DNA of 64,000 nt from Verpa conica (taxonomy: Eukaryota; Ascomycota; Pezizomycetes; Pezizales; Morchellaceae), in contig JAUFSD010000001.1 in NCBI GenBank assembly GCA_033030425.1, positions 3,658,001-3,722,000 on the forward strand, read 5' to 3'. The notes under the pieces were generated by a model that had not been told where the DNA came from, did not search any database, and saw only the letters and a program-made list of their open reading frames with translations. Both the position numbers and the translations under genes were made by a program. Positions 1-10,623 of the stretch are shown here, piece by piece (positions within the stretch are counted from its first letter, which is position 1; every line of letters begins with the position of its first letter).

Positions 1-2326
1 CCATAATATTCCAGGGCTCCTCGTCGGGGTTCAGATCTATCTTTACGTCTTCGGGACGTTTGTCCTTACCGAGTTGAAAGATTTTGAGGCAACGTGTAGC
101 TCCAGATATAATCGCGTCAGCGAGTTCTCGGGATATTTCACATCTCGCTTTATGAGCCCATTTGACATCCATCTTAAAGCGGTTATCGGCTTGTGATGCA
201 TCAGGCTCTTTGTTGAAAAAGTCATAGAAGGTTTGAGCAGGGTTAGGACTGACAAACTTTATATAAACCTTGTGCTCGCTCTCCATGACCTTGATGGATT
301 CTAATTGTCCACCACGAACTTTGGTGATAATATACGCAGGCCCCGTCCAGCCTAGTCCGCGCTTTAGTGCCACAACCATAGCCCTATTCCCATTCTTCGA
401 ATCTTTTATAAGAGTGGAGACAGCATTCAAATGCTCGGGCCTTGATAGTGAATTAACATGAACAGAAACTCGTTCGAGTTCGGTAGCAGCTGGTTGAACT
501 TTCTTGCGTACTTTGTCAACTTGAGTGTTCTGGGTAATCTTATCGGGATTTTTCTGGGTTATGGATAGTTTTCTTGGAGGGGGTTCCATTATCCTAGGAA
601 CAGCAGAGGTTTCAGAGACTGCCTTTCCACTGCCTCCCTTAGAGGTTCTAAGGATAGTTGGCTGGCTCTGCTGATATTTGCGTTTCTTAGGGAAAGCATT
701 GGCCTCTCCATCGTCTTCATCTTCCGAAGAATCTATTTGTTGGATAGATCGTGGGTTTCCTACTTGGCTATCATTTCTAGGTTGTGAACTGACATGATCA
801 GCTGTGGATAGGACAGAGTGCGGCCTTTTTTGACTTTCGCCTTTCTCGGTAGTTATATGTGGACCACTTGTTGGGGGAGGAATTATGAGACGCCTAGAAA
901 TCCTTAATGAGCTACTAGCAAGTGGCGGTGGGGCCTTTAACATATGTTTAGTGGGCTTGCCAGGGCGATCGTTTTCGTTTTCTTTGTCGAGTCTAGAAGT
1001 GGAACCCCTAAGTGTTTGGCCGAAGGTTTGACTACTAGCCTTTACCAGTGCTTTACTTTGTTTTCCAAATGGGCCGCTTAGCCCGGAAGTTGGGCACGGC
1101 ACCGCATCGTTCTGAGAGATTAGCTGGTTGGTCACCACTTCAGTGTTATTTTTGGGGGTTTGTGGTATACTAAAAGGCGAATTCCATTGACTATCTGTTG
1201 TAACAGCTGAGGTAGGAAGTGTGAGATGGCTATTATCATGAATTTTCTCATTGGTACTTGATATCGTATGATTTTCTTGGTAACCTTGGGGGCCACCCTG
1301 ATAACTCAGTCCCTGATGTAGAGTACTATCGTAGTAGCTTTTCATGCTACTGGCGCTAGCAATGGGTGATTCATCAAAGAATTCAGGTCTAGTGGCTGGC
1401 GATTGTGCAATAAATGAAGGACCACTGCCGTATAATGTCATTGCGTTTTCTGGCCAGTGCTGCTGCTGCTGAGCATAAGGAAATGGTATCCCTTGTTGGA
1501 AACATGCTTGGGGTACTTGAAAAGGGTCGTGTGTCGGAGCATGCATAATGTTAGGGTTCTGCTGTTGTTGAGGATAGTACTGGGGCTGTAATTGTTGTAG
1601 TTCTTGAGGTTGTTGGAACTGAACTGGCTGATGCTGTATGACTTGCATAGGTTGCAAAGCCTGTTGAGATACTGGGGTAGAGGGCTGCTCATCGCGTTTC
1701 CCAATCGCCTTTTCTAAGACACCAACAGCAGTTTGTGCATCCGTCAGATTTTTAAGCAGTATTTCCTTGGAGCTCTGGCTCTCGGCGAGTTCTTTCTCAA
1801 GTTTCTCAATCTTCTTGTTGTATCTTTCTTCCATATCCTTTTTAGCTGCTTTGTGCTCTTTCCAAGTTTTTCCCAAGACAACGCCGCTAGTAACCTCCTT
1901 TGTAAACTCTAGCTCTTTCATTTCTTTTACTAACAGCTGCTCTCGGTACCTACCGTCAGAGTACAATTGGTCATACTTTATACGAATTTCGGCCTCTTTC
2001 TCCGTCAACTCCTTTCTATGCTTTCTTTTGAGCTGAATTATTTTGTGCTCCCAATGGGTGTTATTACGATCCCATATATGGGCAGGAACAATTATTTGTT
2101 CGCTGGATCTAACACCACCAGACATTCTCTCGATCATGTTGATGATATTACTGCAAGCAGGAAAATTTGAAGAATCTTTAGGTGCCTCTGGAACAAAATT
2201 TGGAGGAAGATCAGGGCTCGGAGAACGAGATGTGGGCTCAGGCCTAGGTGGTTCCTGGTCCCCATAGGAGCGAATCATAAAGTGGCGATCGGCCTCCGGA
2301 GGCATTGGGTGTATATTACGAGACAT
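1..2326 (-). CDS. Nrd1-like RRM-fold protein, C-terminus off left edge
   Basis: A single frame is open from an ATG at 2326 to base 2 with no stop, so at least 775 residues are in the window and the C-terminus lies outside. The N-terminus is charged and proline-rich. Residues about 85-220 are a lysine/glutamate-rich coiled coil. A glutamine-rich stretch follows (about 230-300), then a long disordered serine/proline region with basic clusters such as KKRK. The last 150 residues in view look like the RRM-type module of fungal Nrd1/Csx1-like proteins: a VRGGQLESIKV strand-helix start, then VYIKFVSPNPAQTFYDFF, then VKWAH and a helix with SGATR. This suggests RNA binding, by resemblance only. No intron is needed. 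A regulator of differentiation or mRNA metabolism is possible; the coiled coil before the RRM is not typical of Nrd1 itself. Confidence 0.75.
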   Translation of the reverse strand, partial: MSRNIHPMPPEADRHFMIRSYGDQEPPRPEPTSRSPSPDLPPNFVPEAPKDSSNFPACSNIINMIERMSGGVRSSEQIIVPAHIWDRNNTHWEHKIIQLKRKHRKELTEKEAEIRIKYDQLYSDGRYREQLLVKEMKELEFTKEVTSGVVLGKTWKEHKAAKKDMEERYNKKIEKLEKELAESQSSKEILLKNLTDAQTAVGVLEKAIGKRDEQPSTPVSQQALQPMQVIQHQPVQFQQPQELQQLQPQYYPQQQQNPNIMHAPTHDPFQVPQACFQQGIPFPYAQQQQHWPENAMTLYGSGPSFIAQSPATRPEFFDESPIASASSMKSYYDSTLHQGLSYQGGPQGYQENHTISSTNEKIHDNSHLTLPTSAVTTDSQWNSPFSIPQTPKNNTEVVTNQLISQNDAVPCPTSGLSGPFGKQSKALVKASSQTFGQTLRGSTSRLDKENENDRPGKPTKHMLKAPPPLASSSLRISRRLIIPPPTSGPHITTEKGESQKRPHSVLSTADHVSSQPRNDSQVGNPRSIQQIDSSEDEDDGEANAFPKKRKYQQSQPTILRTSKGGSGKAVSETSAVPRIMEPPPRKLSITQKNPDKITQNTQVDKVRKKVQPAATELERVSVHVNSLSRPEHLNAVSTLIKDSKNGNRAMVVALKRGLGWTGPAYIITKVRGGQLESIKVMESEHKVYIKFVSPNPAQTFYDFFNKEPDASQADNRFKMDVKWAHKARCEISRELADAIISGATRCLKIFQLGKDKRPEDVKIDLNPDEEPWNIM

Positions 2327-3545
2327 GACTAAGTTGGTCTAGGAGGTGGGTTAGTAAGCTATCATGATAAGCATACTCTTTTCCATTAGGACTGATAAGA
2401 TCATAGGAGAAGCTTATCTATTTCAAGAGCTTTGTCTAGACCAAAGGACCTTTATCTAAAAATAACTAAAGAGAACTCTGACCAGCAGCAAGGTAACTGA
2501 AAGCAGGAGGCTGTCTTTTGAGGGGGGCGGTGGATCTTACCACACTCTCTTTACAATAGACTCAGTTCAGGAAACCTCAAGTAGAGTCTGTATGACGAAA
2601 CCCACCAGCACAAAACCGATGAAAGAGTCAAGGAAGTTTAACAGCAGAGGAGCTATAAATAAAAAATAGACTTTCAGCAGTAGATAACCCTAAAGTAATC
2701 CTAAATAGTAATTTTAAAATTAGCTGTGATAGATATAAAAAGAACAATTAATAACTTTAATACATGCCTTGAACGCAAACGTGTAATGGCAGAAGATGAA
2801 AGCCTAAAGAGAATTGATGGATTTTGATGAATTATGTGCGGGACTGTGATAGGGAGACAGTTGGGAGGTGTGGGAGGATGGGGGGAAGGAGAAGTAATTT
2901 ATAGAGAGCCGAGCTGCACCTTCTGTGCGTGACTACTAAGGGCTATATGTTTTTGCCCCCCCCTTAAAAAAAAAAGGAGGCACCCCCTTAGAACCTCACC
3001 ATAAGAATCTATTTTAGTAGAATTTCTATTATTTAATCTATAACTGTGTTAGGGAATAAAGTTGTGTATTCAAGAATATGGCTTTATTTAAGACTTTTAA
3101 CAGTGTACATAGATTCAGTGAGGGAGGCGTGCCACTACATCACAGACTATCACTCGAAGATCAGCATTGCTTAATTGATCTCTCATAAACGATCAGTGTG
3201 GAGCTATGAGTGTTTTCTCCAAGTAGCGTAAAGTATCAACTCAATATGACAGATTTATCGAATTACTAAGTTTTACCAATGCTATTAGTCTTACCTTTTA
3301 TAGGCTCTTTTTACGTAAATCCAAGGTCTTGACTATGTAAGAGCAAAAGGCCCTCTTAAAGAAACTAAACTTTTCTTCTGTAGTAGATTATTGATCTTCA
3401 ATTCGTAACATCCTCTCCAACATAGTTTTCCTTCACAGGAAAAGTATCATAAAATATCCTATTGAACACAAAAAGAAAGCAAATACCACAAGAACTTTTT
3501 TCTTAAATCAAGCATGTGTAACATCGCTCTTGATACATCAACCCT
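2327..3545. other. Intergenic region upstream of the RRM gene
   Basis: No coding frame is supported here. It contains the 5' flank of the RRM-like gene and the 3' flank of the GYF gene, which lie in tandem on the minus strand. Near 2956-2985 there is a C run followed by an A run. From about 3000 the sequence becomes AT-rich, as expected for fungal non-coding DNA. Confidence 0.6.
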
Positions 3546-6500
3546 CTATCTCCTTCCTTTCTTCTTCCCAGGAACAACCTTAAAAGCCGCGTTCGTCTCA
3601 GGGCTAACTTCCCTAGTTGCAGTCTGCGGTTTCCCCTTTGCAACCTCATTCCAGCCGCTTCCACCTCCATTTGCAGTTCCAGCATCAATGATGATTCCTT
3701 TGTTGGCAGCAGACCTCCGGCGAACAAATTCTTCCGCAAAACGACGGCCGTCCATAGTAGTGGTACAAGTGTAAATTGTTTCAGCAATGAGTTCGGTTTC
3801 TGCAGGGAAGGTCAAGAGAGTTTGGATGAGTTCATCAGCTAATAAAACGATGTGTTAGTAACGGAAAAATCATAGTATCAGATTAGGTAGGTACCTTGCA
3901 AACCCTGATTCAACCCTTTAATGCTTGCCTTGCACCATTTCATGAATTCTTCGTTCGCGCTTGTAGCAGCCGGTTTCTGTGCCGGTGATGCCGGCAAAAC
4001 TTTCTTTACCGCAGTGGTAGTAGCAGCAGGAAGTCCCAAAGTAGGTGTGCTTGGTGTGCCCTTCAAAGACTGAGCCGGAGCCGTAGGGATGGGGCTGGTA
4101 GCGAGGTTCTTAGACTTGCCACCAGGTCCAACGGTGGTCCAGACACCTCCGACGGTGTTAAGTTGTGGTAGTTGCTGGGTTTTACCAGCAAGGTCCGCAT
4201 ACCTCTTGCCACCGATGGGAGTAGGGTGATTAGCAATGACTTGGGTGGCTTGGGCAGCTGCAGCAGCCGCGGCAGCCTTTGCCTTGCGGAGTTCTTCCTC
4301 TTTCTGAATCTGTTGGAGCGTTTTCTTACCCCCAGTTGGTAGGGTGTTTACCTTCACCAACGGCTTTGCCCATGCCGAAGCTTGGCCGCTTGACGGAGTA
4401 CCTGATGGAGAAGTGGCCCAAGTTGCAGTAGATGGTAGTCCAGGTGCAGGAGGCGGTGGGGGCTGAATACTAACTTGTTGGAGTAACATCTGACGTTTGT
4501 GCTCAGCTTCTGCAGCGTCTCTTGCCTGTTGCTGTTTGGCCTCTAGCTCTTGGATTTCCTTCAGCGATGGCCCTTTGACCTCATTTTCTTTGTTTGCCCA
4601 GGGCGCGATCGAGACGCTCGTACTTGTATGTGGAGTTTCAGTCGAAGGGCTGCGGGTCATTGGGTGTCCTGAGATCGCAAGTTCTGATGCATGGTGAGAG
4701 CCGGGTGGAGGTGGGAAAGGTTGGACAAGAGGCTGTTCGATTTCTTGCCAAACGGATGGGGGGGGAATGGGTTGTGCTTGTTTCGGGATCGGGGAAGTTT
4801 TTGTGGATGCTCCTTTAGGAATATTTGCTTTTATTTGCTCAGTGGACTGGCCTAAGGGTGACGGCTTACGCTCTGGCTCTGGGTCCCAATGGGATTCATC
4901 CATATTGGATAAAGTAGAAGTAGCATCGTTTGAATCGTGCGCTTTTTCATGATGCTCTTGGGGGATTCTATCCTCTTCCCTCTCTATCTCTTGGTTTTGA
5001 GAATGTTGCTGCGCTTGTGCCACAGCAGCATTGATTTGTTGTTGCGCCTGCTCTAGCTCTTGGTGCTTCTCGACTTGTTGGTGTTGATTCTGATACGTTC
5101 TCTGCATTTGCTGACGTTGCATTTCAAGAATCTGTTTCTGCTGCTGCTCTAGTTGGATATGGTTCTGAGGATGGACCTGTTGCTGTTGCAAGAACTGATT
5201 ACCTGGCTGCATTTGTTGTCCAGGCAATCCCGGGAGCCCATGCCCGCCAACACCAAACGCATCTCCACCCCCCGCTGCAGCGCCAGCTTGACGTAGTAAG
5301 ACACCCGGCTCGAATGCATTTTGTTGTCCAGCTCCGACAGTTGGCGCACTAGCTGTTGGAGTAGCAAATCCACCAGGACTCTGCAAACTTCCTTGTAAAC
5401 TACCGTAACTAGGTTGTGAATGGAGGCTCTGCTGTGAGTGTTGATGATGCAACGCCTGAGCTTTGGCGAAAACCTGCTGCTGAACAAGGAACTCCCTCTG
5501 TCTTGCCAATAAATACTGTTCTTCTTGCTTTCTTCTCTCTAGCGCATTTTGCTGATCTGCAGTGAGCGTGGTTCCAAAGCTCGGGAAACTTCCTGCGAAT
5601 GGCGGTTGGACAGTTCCAGGTTGTTGAGTATCAAGGGGCCACCCGGACCAAGCGTTGGGAACTGGAGCTGCAGGAGCAGTAGTAGGAGCAGTGGTACCTG
5701 GCGGTGCTTGCAAAGGAACTAGGAAAGGCTCCCTCGTGTTTCCGATTCTGCGCACTAGTTGCCCTAGGGGCTCGAAATCAAGATCCTCAACCCTTTTCAC
5801 TGCAAGCTCTTGAGTAAAAAAACCAGCTTTATACCAGTCATGCATCTCCAGGCCTGAGAATGGCCCTTGTATGGTGCCGGATGGGTCACGGTATGTCCAT
5901 TGAATCTTGTCTGGCATAACCAAAACAGTCTGAGGTTGTGGCGGTACAGTTCCAGGAGGTGGTCTGATTTGCTGCGCCTGATGCGACATTGGTGGTTGCA
6001 TCGGCCCAGATTGGCCTTGGTTCATTTGTAAACTCCCAAGAGTGAAAGAATCTTCACGCCCCCTGGAAAACATAGAATCACTAGAGGCCGCTGCACCGAT
6101 ATTCCCGAGACTCCTTGTAGTGTGTAATCCCCCGAAAAGATCCGATACATCACCCCTCTCTCTCATCGGGCTGTCCATATTACCGCCAAATCCCCTCCTG
6201 CTTCCAAAGCCTCCAAAACCCAAGTCCCCAAACCCGTCATTTGATTCAAATCCATTGTTTTCATCTTCCATTTGCTGCTGTTGCTCTGGGGGAAACATCT
6301 GTGCAAGTCTACTACCCCGGCTAGCTGACCCAAATGGTCCACCACTACCAATACTGCCCATCCCACCCATACCCCCGCTTGATAAAAGTGTTCCACCAGG
6401 GCTAGACAAATCACCCAATCCCGAGCCGAAAAATGAACTTGGGTTAGTGGAAGTTCCTAGACCCCCGGGGGTCCCGACCTGTCCACCCCATAGTACACCA

Positions 6501-8959
6501 CCGCTTAGGGAACCAAACCCACCTAATCCCCCGCCTACAGCGCCTAAACCCGCCGTAGAGCTCCTACCACTCCTGTCACTACCAGGAGCTCCAACATCTC
6601 GTTTGAATCCACCGCCAATCACGCCACCTCCATGCATGTCATTAATATCATCGTCATCAGCTTTTTCAGGAGCTGGGCTTTGGTAAGGGTTTGTTTCGGT
6701 TGGACTCAAAGGCTCATTCTCATTCAGTCCGCCGACCATGCCTCCGAGGCTTCCCTGTCTAGATCTTCCGTGGAGTGGGTAATTGCCATGTTGGTTTAAT
6801 TGTAAATTTTGTAGCTGCTGATGAAGACTTCCTTGACCCATACCACCCAAAGTTAAGCCTTCGCGACTTCCACCAAGGCCAGAAAACCCAAGATCACTTC
6901 TGATCTTTGTAGGCGTAGCAACATTGTTCCCGCCTCTCGGCGCGTTCATAGATGCACCTGCCAAATTACCAAAGGACGTTGAGTTCTTTATCCGATGGGG
7001 GTCTGCCATGGTCGAATGTGGGGAGTGATGTTCTTGACCTTGTCCATGATCATCCTGGTCCCTGTCCCTATCCCTGTCTCCAAAGGGATCGGTGTCGGAA
7101 CTCATCGGCCTCTCTCGCTCATCTTCATCACGCAAATGATCGACGGTATGCGAAGCTACTCGATTAACGTCGTCATCCTCCTCTTCAACATCCTCAACCT
7201 TTGGCTGTGCTGCAGAACCTTTCGAACCAATTGTGCCGGCTCCCCCGGACTTGGTTTTGTCTACGGCACTAGAGGTACTCTGTAGAGAAAACCCGCCCAT
7301 GGCACCACCAAAGTTGCCATTGCCAAAGCTACCCATAGGACTGTTTAGAGCACCACTGTTGGCAAAGCCACTTGCACCAGTTGTGCTACTAGCCCAAGCT
7401 GCACTCCCTCTTCTAAATAATCCAGTATTTCTACCTGCGGTTCCAGAAGGCCCTTCGTCTGTAGTTTTATCCTTCCCATGCTCATCCTCTCCGGTGGTAC
7501 CGGCAATGCTACCCCAGCGACCAAACAGAGTACCCCTATCTCGCCCACTAGCCTCCTCAGTCTCACGTAGCTCTGTTCTACGCCGGGGGATCTGAGGTGG
7601 GGTCGAATTAAACGGTGAACCTGTCAAAGCAGCATCGGAGGTTTCACGACGGCGGTTTTGCGGACGGTTGGCACCAGGGGTAGTGCTATTACCAGGAACA
7701 GCGCCACTATTCGTGCGTTTTGGAGGTGGTGTATTGTTAACAGCGGCGTGGTGATTCGTCGGCCCCTGGTTATTTTGATTCGGAGGGACTTTGTGTGGGG
7801 AGTTGACATTGTTGGAAAATAACTGTGGTAGGTAACGTTAGTATACATGCCAAGACTATAATTACGTGCGTGCATTTGCATGAAACACGGCCACGTCACT
7901 CGTAATTGTGAGATGTTATGAAGAATGGTGAAGGAAACAATACACACCTCTCGCTCCTCCTCAGTAAAGTCTTCCAAACTCACAGGCTTTAATCCGCCAT
8001 CTTTATCCCAACAAACATCTGCGCCACCCTCATCACCACTTCTACCCCAACCACCACCGCTCCCAGAACCCAGATCTCCCAGGACTAAATCTTTCACATC
8101 TCTTGAGACGCTGCCATTCTGCTCCTGCTGCCTGAAGATCCCTAGCAAATCGTCCTTACTATAAGTAGTATTGATCGAGCCCCCCACGCCACCTCTATTA
8201 TAGTGATGGGGTGGGTGATAAACATTCGAGCCGGAAGGTGTTAAAGGCGGCTGCGAGTGCTGTGACGTAGGAGGATGGGTGAGAGTAGTAGAAAGTGAAG
8301 GGCGACGGTGAGTGCTAGAAGTGGTTGAAGTACCATTTGCACGCCGAGTCCTTGAAGGGTCCGTGGAAGTTAGCATTTTGCTAGATGGCTATTTTTTATA
8401 TGGAGAAAAAAAGATTGCACAAATTTCAGGGTTGATGAGAAGATAGAAGATGAGATGAGTGAAGAGTTAAAGGTGGGAGAGATTGGTTGTAGTTGAGGCT
8501 GAGGTTGTAGTGATGGTAGTGGAGTGGGGGGTCAGGAGGAAAATAAAAGGGTCCAAGCTAAGATCGACGTAGCAAGGCGGGGAGGGGGGGAAGAAGGCAA
8601 AAAAGATTCTAGATTCAGGAATACGAATGCAGTCGGCAACGCAGGAACACACGAGAGGTGAAGACACGACTGTAAAGGACGCGATGACGGTGAATGCAGT
8701 ATTCGTAGTAGCAGCAGTAGTGGCAGGAGGGGCAAATAAGAAAGGTAATGAGAGGGAAGAAAGAAACAAAAAAAAAGAAAAGAAAAGAAAAGAAAAGAAA
8801 GAAAAATAATCTTAAATGAGACTAAGCAGGGAATGAAGGTCCTCACCAATCGCCAGAGCCTCCTCCACCTCCACTAATCGAGGTGATGCCGGCAAGAGAA
8901 GTACCTTCCTTCGGGGGGGCGGCTGCAGAGAATGGAGAGAATGTGGACGACGAAGACAT
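3546..8959 (-). CDS. GYF-domain protein (Smy2/GIGYF type)
   Basis: Four exons are inferred: 8959-8847, 8350-7948, 7822-3895 and 3838-3546. They sum to 4,737 nt and encode 1,578 residues with phases that fit at every junction. The GYF domain (about residues 811-870) shows W-x-Y-x-DPSG, QGPFSGLEMHDWY and GFF, the proline-peptide binding pattern of Smy2-type GYF domains. The C-terminus has a second conserved block, EEFMKWCKASI through RRFAEEFVRRR, known from GIGYF/Perq proteins. Between them lie low-complexity Gly/Ser/Gln tracts and a coiled coil. Family members act in mRNA translational repression and vesicle traffic; the role here is inferred. Exon 1 (starting MSSSSTFSPF) joins exon 2 so that GDW continues as TRRANGT, matching the usual fungal N-terminus. 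That intron is about 496 nt, long for a fungus. Translation from an ATG at 8376 is the alternative start. Confidence 0.88.
8759..8808. repeat. Purine tract (AAAAG)n in GYF intron 1
   Basis: Tandem AAAAG units on the plus strand read as a long CTTTT pyrimidine tract in the direction of the GYF gene. It lies inside the unusually long first intron, or in the 5' UTR if the downstream ATG at 8376 is used. Confidence 0.7.
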
Positions 8960-10173
8960 CGTGTAAGGGCGTATTTATTTTTAATTTTGATACTGAAGTA
9001 ATAGTAGCAAAGGGATGTGTCAATCCTTGAAGAGATTAATGAGAATTTGCAAAGGTTAGGGTTTTGCTGTGCTGAATTGGCTGTGATGAACAGATTTTCG
9101 CTGTCGGAAAATGGAGGTTTTGTTGACTGACGTGATGGAATGAACTCGAGCGAAGAGAAGAGGTGTGTGTGTGGGTGGTTGTAGTAGGTCTTTGTGTAGC
9201 AAGGGCAAAAAAAAAGGGATCCGTGACACACACGAAAAGCAATGGTCTGTGTGGAGAGGGGCGGTGGGACTGGACAGCCTGCATGCAGAGGCTTGGGGGG
9301 CTGGTGGCTTGCTGCTGCTTTAGGGACTATTAGCTGAGTTACCCTACCATGACATACCCCTTTTGGTAACAATTATGCCCATCTAGCGGGTCTCGCGGGG
9401 GAGATTTTCTATTTATTTGTAATTTGCATAAAGTACATACATACTACATACTACCACCCCCTCCATCTTCATCCTCCTGCATCCTCCTTTTTATTAAAAT
9501 TTATTCTCCATGCATAGAGCCGTGATTGCTCCCCTAAAGAAGCTGTTCTGTACTTCCACATCATTCGGAGATGGGGAGAGATGGGGGAGAGGGGATACCG
9601 AGGGGCGTAAAGTCATCGGACCCTGGTAAAGCGAGGCTTGCGTTACAGCGGCTGAACGGTTTTATGTGGGATCGGCTCCGTGTCGTCACCCAGCTACCTG
9701 TTCACGTGAGGACGCGATCCAGCTCAGGCCTTGCCCTATATCCAGCCTTTTATAAAAAGTTACCTTGCGCCTCAGGAGGTCCCCCTTGTGGCTACAAAAG
9801 ACAGCTGGACGGTTGCGATGGCGACGGCTGCCTTAGGTACACTAATCATCACTTCAGCTAGGATCTAGCATGTGACAATCCCTTTATAGTTATCGGGGAT
9901 GCGCAGTACATTGAGCTGAGCTACGTATCTCACCCCTAGGCAAAGCTTAAGAACACCGAGGACAAAGCACTTGGGGGGATTCGCACCTGATATTCTGAAT
10001 AATGCGTCAAGTAGAGATTTCTGGAAAGTCAATTGGTAAAGGCTAATGCAAAGAGACACCAGATTACTGTAGTAGACCCATGTGTTTTTATCTTCAGCGA
10101 AAAATATTCACTATCCTATCTATCCAATGGGCACCTCGCGAACAGCCAATCCAATATCTACACTCCATCGCTA
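8960..10173. other. Intergenic / promoter region of the GYF gene
   Basis: No gene is supported. The first 500 bases carry CT-rich patches when read toward the GYF gene, consistent with a fungal 5' UTR and promoter. The frames that are open in 8812-9861 lack recognisable domains and look like chance reading frames. Confidence 0.5.
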
Positions 10174-10623
10174 TCACCCATAATGACATCCTCTTCCTCC
10201 AAGCTCTCTTCCCCTATTATCGAATCCTATTCCCATATCCATCTCGCCACTAGTCGGTGCCTCCCACCTCTCTTGATCACCTCTCAATTCCACTCTTCCT
10301 GGCTGTCTATGAACCTCTTCATACATCGTCAATCCACCTCTAGCACCTCTATTATATCTCGCTGGAATCCTCAAATTAGGTTTATCCCATTCGCTGTCCC
10401 TACCATCCCTACCGTATCTCCACTCATCGTTTCCACATTCCCTTTTCCTAACTTTTTTTCTCCCTCCTTCAAGCCTCCTGTTTTTATGATTATTCCTACC
10501 ACTAGGGACCGAGAAGCAGAGAATACGATGAAACCAGCAGATCAAGATGAGGCAGATTGTTATAATAAGGATGGAGGTGGTAAGAATAATAGCTACTGTT
10601 GTTGATTGGGAAGGGGTTGCCAT
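10174..10623 (-). CDS. Small single-pass membrane protein, unknown function
   Basis: An uninterrupted 149-codon frame begins at an ATG (10623). After a short polar N-terminus (MATPSQSTT) comes one strongly hydrophobic segment of about 22 residues (VAIILTTSILIITICLILI), then a basic, hydrophilic tail rich in Arg, Gly and Glu. This suggests a type III or signal-anchor protein with a cytosolic tail. I recognise no domain. The composition is orderly (one membrane span followed by a disordered tail), which favours a real gene over chance, but the frame is short and there is no second line of evidence. Confidence 0.45.
   Translation of the reverse strand: MATPSQSTTVAIILTTSILIITICLILICWFHRILCFSVPSGRNNHKNRRLEGGRKKVRKRECGNDEWRYGRDGRDSEWDKPNLRIPARYNRGARGGLTMYEEVHRQPGRVELRGDQERWEAPTSGEMDMGIGFDNRGRELGGRGCHYG

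Noticed and set aside
6042..6686. 214-codon proline-rich frame on the plus strand
   Set aside because: Antisense shadow of the Gly/Ser-rich region of the GYF protein.
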